Source: Flavobacteriales bacterium (GTDB lineage Bacteria; Bacteroidota; Bacteroidia; Flavobacteriales_E; Vicingaceae). Taken from it: a DNA stretch of 64,000 bases. The notes under the pieces were generated by a model. The model had not been told where the DNA came from, did no database searches, and worked only from the letters and a program-made list of their open reading frames with translations. The translations under genes and the position numbers were made by a program. The stretch is taken from the NCBI GenBank assembly GCA_015075325.1, contig JABTUP010000005.1, positions 116,137 to 180,136 on the forward strand, in the 5' to 3' direction. Shown in pieces: positions 61,532-64,000 of this stretch (the first letter of the stretch is position 1; every line of letters starts with the position of its first letter).

Positions 61532-62578
61532 TTATCTAAACCTTGCCGAACTCTTACTTCCCCCAAAAGGACTAGGATAAACATAACGTAATGCCACCTC
61601 AAAAGCACCATAACTTTTAGAAGCACTACTTAAGTCGGATGTATTTAAATCGTAGCTTACACCAATAGTATAATTAGAAATTTCGATAAAAGAGGTAATT
61701 ACAAAAGCGTCTTTTAGTCGATATTGCCCTCCTAAACCAATGGCTGCACCTTTCATGTTTCCTGTATATTTTGATGCTTCTTTAAATTTATAAGCAAAGT
61801 TAGCTCCAACCAACACTTCGCTTAAGCTACCTTGATGTAGGTAAACAACAGCAGGCATAAACGATATGGGCGAATTTGGAACCCCAATAATTCCATGAAA
61901 ATGCCCTATCCATCGATAATATAATGGGTCGTCTTTTATGTTGTTGTATTCTGTTTTGGGGTTATTAACATGCTGAAGAGATAAGCCTCCAATTAACAAG
62001 ACTTGGTCGTTACCACTCATGTAACGCTCTCCTTTTCGGTAAGTCCAGGTTAATCCTGATGAAAAATCGATTGCTTTTACTGATGTTGCAGCAACACTTT
62101 CACCAGAAGCAATTTGGTCGTCGTATCGTTGTCCGTTGTATTGAGAGCCCCAAGTTAAACCCGACATATCAATAGCACGCTGAAAATATCCTCCTTGAAT
62201 ACCAGCACCTAATGTGTTTTTATCGTTTAAATACAAATGGTATGCAACAGCTAAATTTGCTTGAGTTTGGTTCATTTTGGAGTCTCCAGCTTTGTCGTTA
62301 AACACATTAATACCACCTGCAAAATAACCTACTTTTGGTTTTGAACTTTTGAAATTCATATCATAACCCGCCATCATGGTTACAAATGGTTCTGTTACGC
62401 TTCCCCATTGAGTCCTATAATTTAGTCCTGCTCGCAAGTCAAACTCTGCACCAGCATTAGCTGGATTTAATTCCAAAGGAGTAAAATAGGTTTGAGAGAA
62501 ATGTATATCTTGTGCTTGACAATTATTTACAATCAAATGAACATTGACAATCAATACTATTAATAAAATTCGTTTCAT
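61532..62578 (-). CDS. PorP/SprF-family type IX secretion membrane protein
   Basis: The protein has 348 residues: a signal peptide ending NCQAQ, then DIHFSQTYFTPLELNPANAG, the hallmark start of PorP/SprF proteins, followed by GLNYRTQWGSV and barrel strands to the C-terminus. Members bind type B sorting domains and help present those cargo proteins at the surface; a type B cargo is encoded at 16.6-21.7 kb, although it is not adjacent. It lies 20 bp after the OmpA/PD40 gene, the usual pair. SprF and PorP cannot be told apart by eye. Confidence 0.92.
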   Translation of the reverse strand: MKRILLIVLIVNVHLIVNNCQAQDIHFSQTYFTPLELNPANAGAEFDLRAGLNYRTQWGSVTEPFVTMMAGYDMNFKSSKPKVGYFAGGINVFNDKAGDSKMNQTQANLAVAYHLYLNDKNTLGAGIQGGYFQRAIDMSGLTWGSQYNGQRYDDQIASGESVAATSVKAIDFSSGLTWTYRKGERYMSGNDQVLLIGGLSLQHVNNPKTEYNNIKDDPLYYRWIGHFHGIIGVPNSPISFMPAVVYLHQGSLSEVLVGANFAYKFKEASKYTGNMKGAAIGLGGQYRLKDAFVITSFIEISNYTIGVSYDLNTSDLSSASKSYGAFEVALRYVYPSPFGGSKSSARFR

Positions 62579-62598
62579 ATTGGGTTAATTTTTCGGAA

Positions 62599-64000
62599 TT
62601 AGTTTTCTAATATTTTAAATTCAGTTCTTCTATTTTGTTGATGAGCTTCTTCTTTAAGTTCTTCTGTAGCCAGTTTCTCAATTTCTTTATCAGAAATTAG
62701 TAATTGTTTTTTACCATATCCTTTTGCTATCAATCTTGATTTATCAATCCCTTTAGCTGTTAAAAAATCCATACAAGACTGAGCTCTTTCTTGAGATAAC
62801 TTCTCGTTATAAGCATCTCCTCCTCTAGAATCGGTATGTGCAGAAATCTCAATTTTTATTTTCGGATTACTATTTAATAATTCGACTACTTTACCTAATT
62901 CGTTATTTGATGAGGTTCTTAAAGTTGCTTTATTGTAATCGTAGAAAATGTTCTTTAACACCACTTTTTTACCCACTTCTAGTTTATCTAAACCAATGTC
63001 TTTAACCACTTCTTTAAAAGCAGCATCTTTATCAATCACAAAATTTTCTGAGTAGAATAAATATCCTGGTGATTTTACGCTAATTCCATAGTTAACACCA
63101 GCAGGAAGAGAAACCATATACTTACCTGTAGTACTGTTTGATTCAAAAACACCAATTAATTTATTATTGTCATTATCATAAATTTCAATAGTTGCTTGAA
63201 GTGGTTGACCTGTTTTCTTATCAGTTATAGCACCTTTTAGTAATGTTAATTTTGGTTTATTTAATTCATCTAAGAAGGTTACTTTATAAATATCTCTTTT
63301 ACCTTTTCCATCTGGTCTTATCGAAGTATAATAGCCATAATCACCACTAGCTGTTATTACAAAACATACATCATCATCAGATGTATTTACAGGAAATCCA
63401 AGATTTTGTGGTTTACTCCACTTACCTTTTTCATACACACTTTTATAAACATCAAAACCACCCATGCTGCCATGTGCCTTAGAACTAAAATACAAAGTTT
63501 TTCCATCTGGATGGAGAAAAACTGCATCCTCATCATCTGGAGTATTTATTGATATCCCTAAATTTTCTGCATTCCCCCAAACACCTTTATCATCTTTTGT
63601 TGCCTTATAAATATCTTTTCCACCTTTCCCATCCGGTCTGTCGCTCACAAAATAAATGGTGTTTCCATCAAAAGAATAACATGCAGAAGTCTCTTGATAT
63701 TTAGAATTTATTGGTTCAGGCAATTCTATTGGCTCTGTCCATTTATCTCCTTTCTTTTCGGAAACATAGATATTTCCGTCACCTTTTTTATTATCACGAT
63801 ACAAAAACAATTTTTGTCCATCTAATGATAATCCAACTGTAGCATCATGGAATTCACTATTAACTGGGTTTCCTAGATTAACAGCATTTGTCCAATTGCC
63901 ATTTTCTTTTTTAGAATAATAAATGTCTTCATAAAAATCACCAATATTAGGATCCGTTCCTCCTCCAATTGTAATTGGTCTTCGAGAAGTAAAAAATATC
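62599..64000 (-). CDS. OmpA-family protein with PD40 repeats (PorE-like), 5' end outside the window
   Basis: The frame stays open to the right edge, so the N-terminus is missing; at least 466 residues are visible. PD40/WD40-like repeats (LSLDGQKLFLYRDNKKGDGN; YSFDGNTIYFVSDRPDGKGG; LHPDGKTLYFSSKAHGSMGG) are followed by a carboxypeptidase-regulatory-like domain (GAITDKKTGQPLQATIEIYD) and a C-terminal OmpA peptidoglycan-binding domain (IEISAHTDSRGGDAYNEKLS, SQERAQSCMDFL). Such proteins anchor type IX components to the cell wall and are commonly paired with PorP/SprF. A TTG at 63810 is internal and not the start. Confidence 0.92.
   Translation of the reverse strand, partial: IFFTSRRPITIGGGTDPNIGDFYEDIYYSKKENGNWTNAVNLGNPVNSEFHDATVGLSLDGQKLFLYRDNKKGDGNIYVSEKKGDKWTEPIELPEPINSKYQETSACYSFDGNTIYFVSDRPDGKGGKDIYKATKDDKGVWGNAENLGISINTPDDEDAVFLHPDGKTLYFSSKAHGSMGGFDVYKSVYEKGKWSKPQNLGFPVNTSDDDVCFVITASGDYGYYTSIRPDGKGKRDIYKVTFLDELNKPKLTLLKGAITDKKTGQPLQATIEIYDNDNNKLIGVFESNSTTGKYMVSLPAGVNYGISVKSPGYLFYSENFVIDKDAAFKEVVKDIGLDKLEVGKKVVLKNIFYDYNKATLRTSSNNELGKVVELLNSNPKIKIEISAHTDSRGGDAYNEKLSQERAQSCMDFLTAKGIDKSRLIAKGYGKKQLLISDKEIEKLATEELKEEAHQQNRRTEFKILEN

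Overview
This window comes from a low-GC member of the Bacteroidota, most likely the Flavobacteriales. The support is gliding genes gldF and gldG, type IX secretion sorting domains, PorP/SprF and OmpA partners, HmuY proteins, CarboxypepD-type TonB receptors, absence of Shine-Dalgarno sequences, and Bacteroidetes-type promoters (TTTG, about 19-21 bases, TAnnTTTG). Most of it is core chromosome.

Layout. 1-9.8 kb: end of an ArsC-like gene, a small membrane gene, class I fumarase, a PpiD-like foldase, a CBS/CorC membrane protein, lptC, a TPR protein, a beta-barrel protein and coaX, all but the first on the minus strand. 9.9-12.6 kb: tRNA-Phe, lysA and lysC. 12.9-16.4 kb: gldF, gldG and a DUF4340 protein. 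16.6-21.7 kb: a 1,706-residue adhesin-like protein with 14 PKD domains and a type B sorting domain. 21.8-25.8 kb: lolA, ftsK and a lipoprotein. 25.9-30.2 kb: divergent arginine decarboxylase and ureohydrolase, then argS. 30.3-34.4 kb: an SRPBCC lipoprotein, a membrane-anchored winged-helix regulator, and a tripartite hipBST kinase toxin module lying between the regulator and a frameshifted copy of its 3' end. 34.4-40 kb: exonuclease, DCC protein, then hemB, hemL, hemE and a ChaN-like lipoprotein, with GC-rich palindromic repeats at the hem junctions. 40-43.8 kb: ABC-F protein, DUF983, a hydrolase and a NadR-like kinase. 43.85-46.5 kb: a TPP riboswitch and a thiamine-type TonB receptor. 46.5-48.7 kb: three poorly characterised proteins. 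48.8-55.7 kb: a heme/iron uptake locus. 55.7-61.4 kb: infB, nusA, rimP and rplI, rpsR, rpsF. 61.5-64 kb: PorP/SprF and an OmpA/PD40 protein that runs off the right edge.

The best candidate for something undescribed is the heme/iron locus. A 51-residue Lys/Cys-rich protein is transcribed alone just upstream of an operon of HmuY, a lipid-anchored CbiX-like chelatase, a PepSY membrane protein, a DUF6686 protein, a TonB receptor and a second HmuY. The small gene and the operon each have a promoter in which a 20-bp palindrome (AATACC-N8-GGTATT) supplies the -33 box at the same register, together with a Fur-like 7-1-7 palindrome. A third copy of the AATACC palindrome lies 71 bp further upstream of the operon. 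This looks like a two-regulator switch controlling both units.

Second in interest are the hipBST module with its three operators and flanking duplication, and a terminator-like hairpin between the promoter and start of rimP-nusA-infB that could act as an attenuator. All functional calls were made by reading the sequence; no database search was run.
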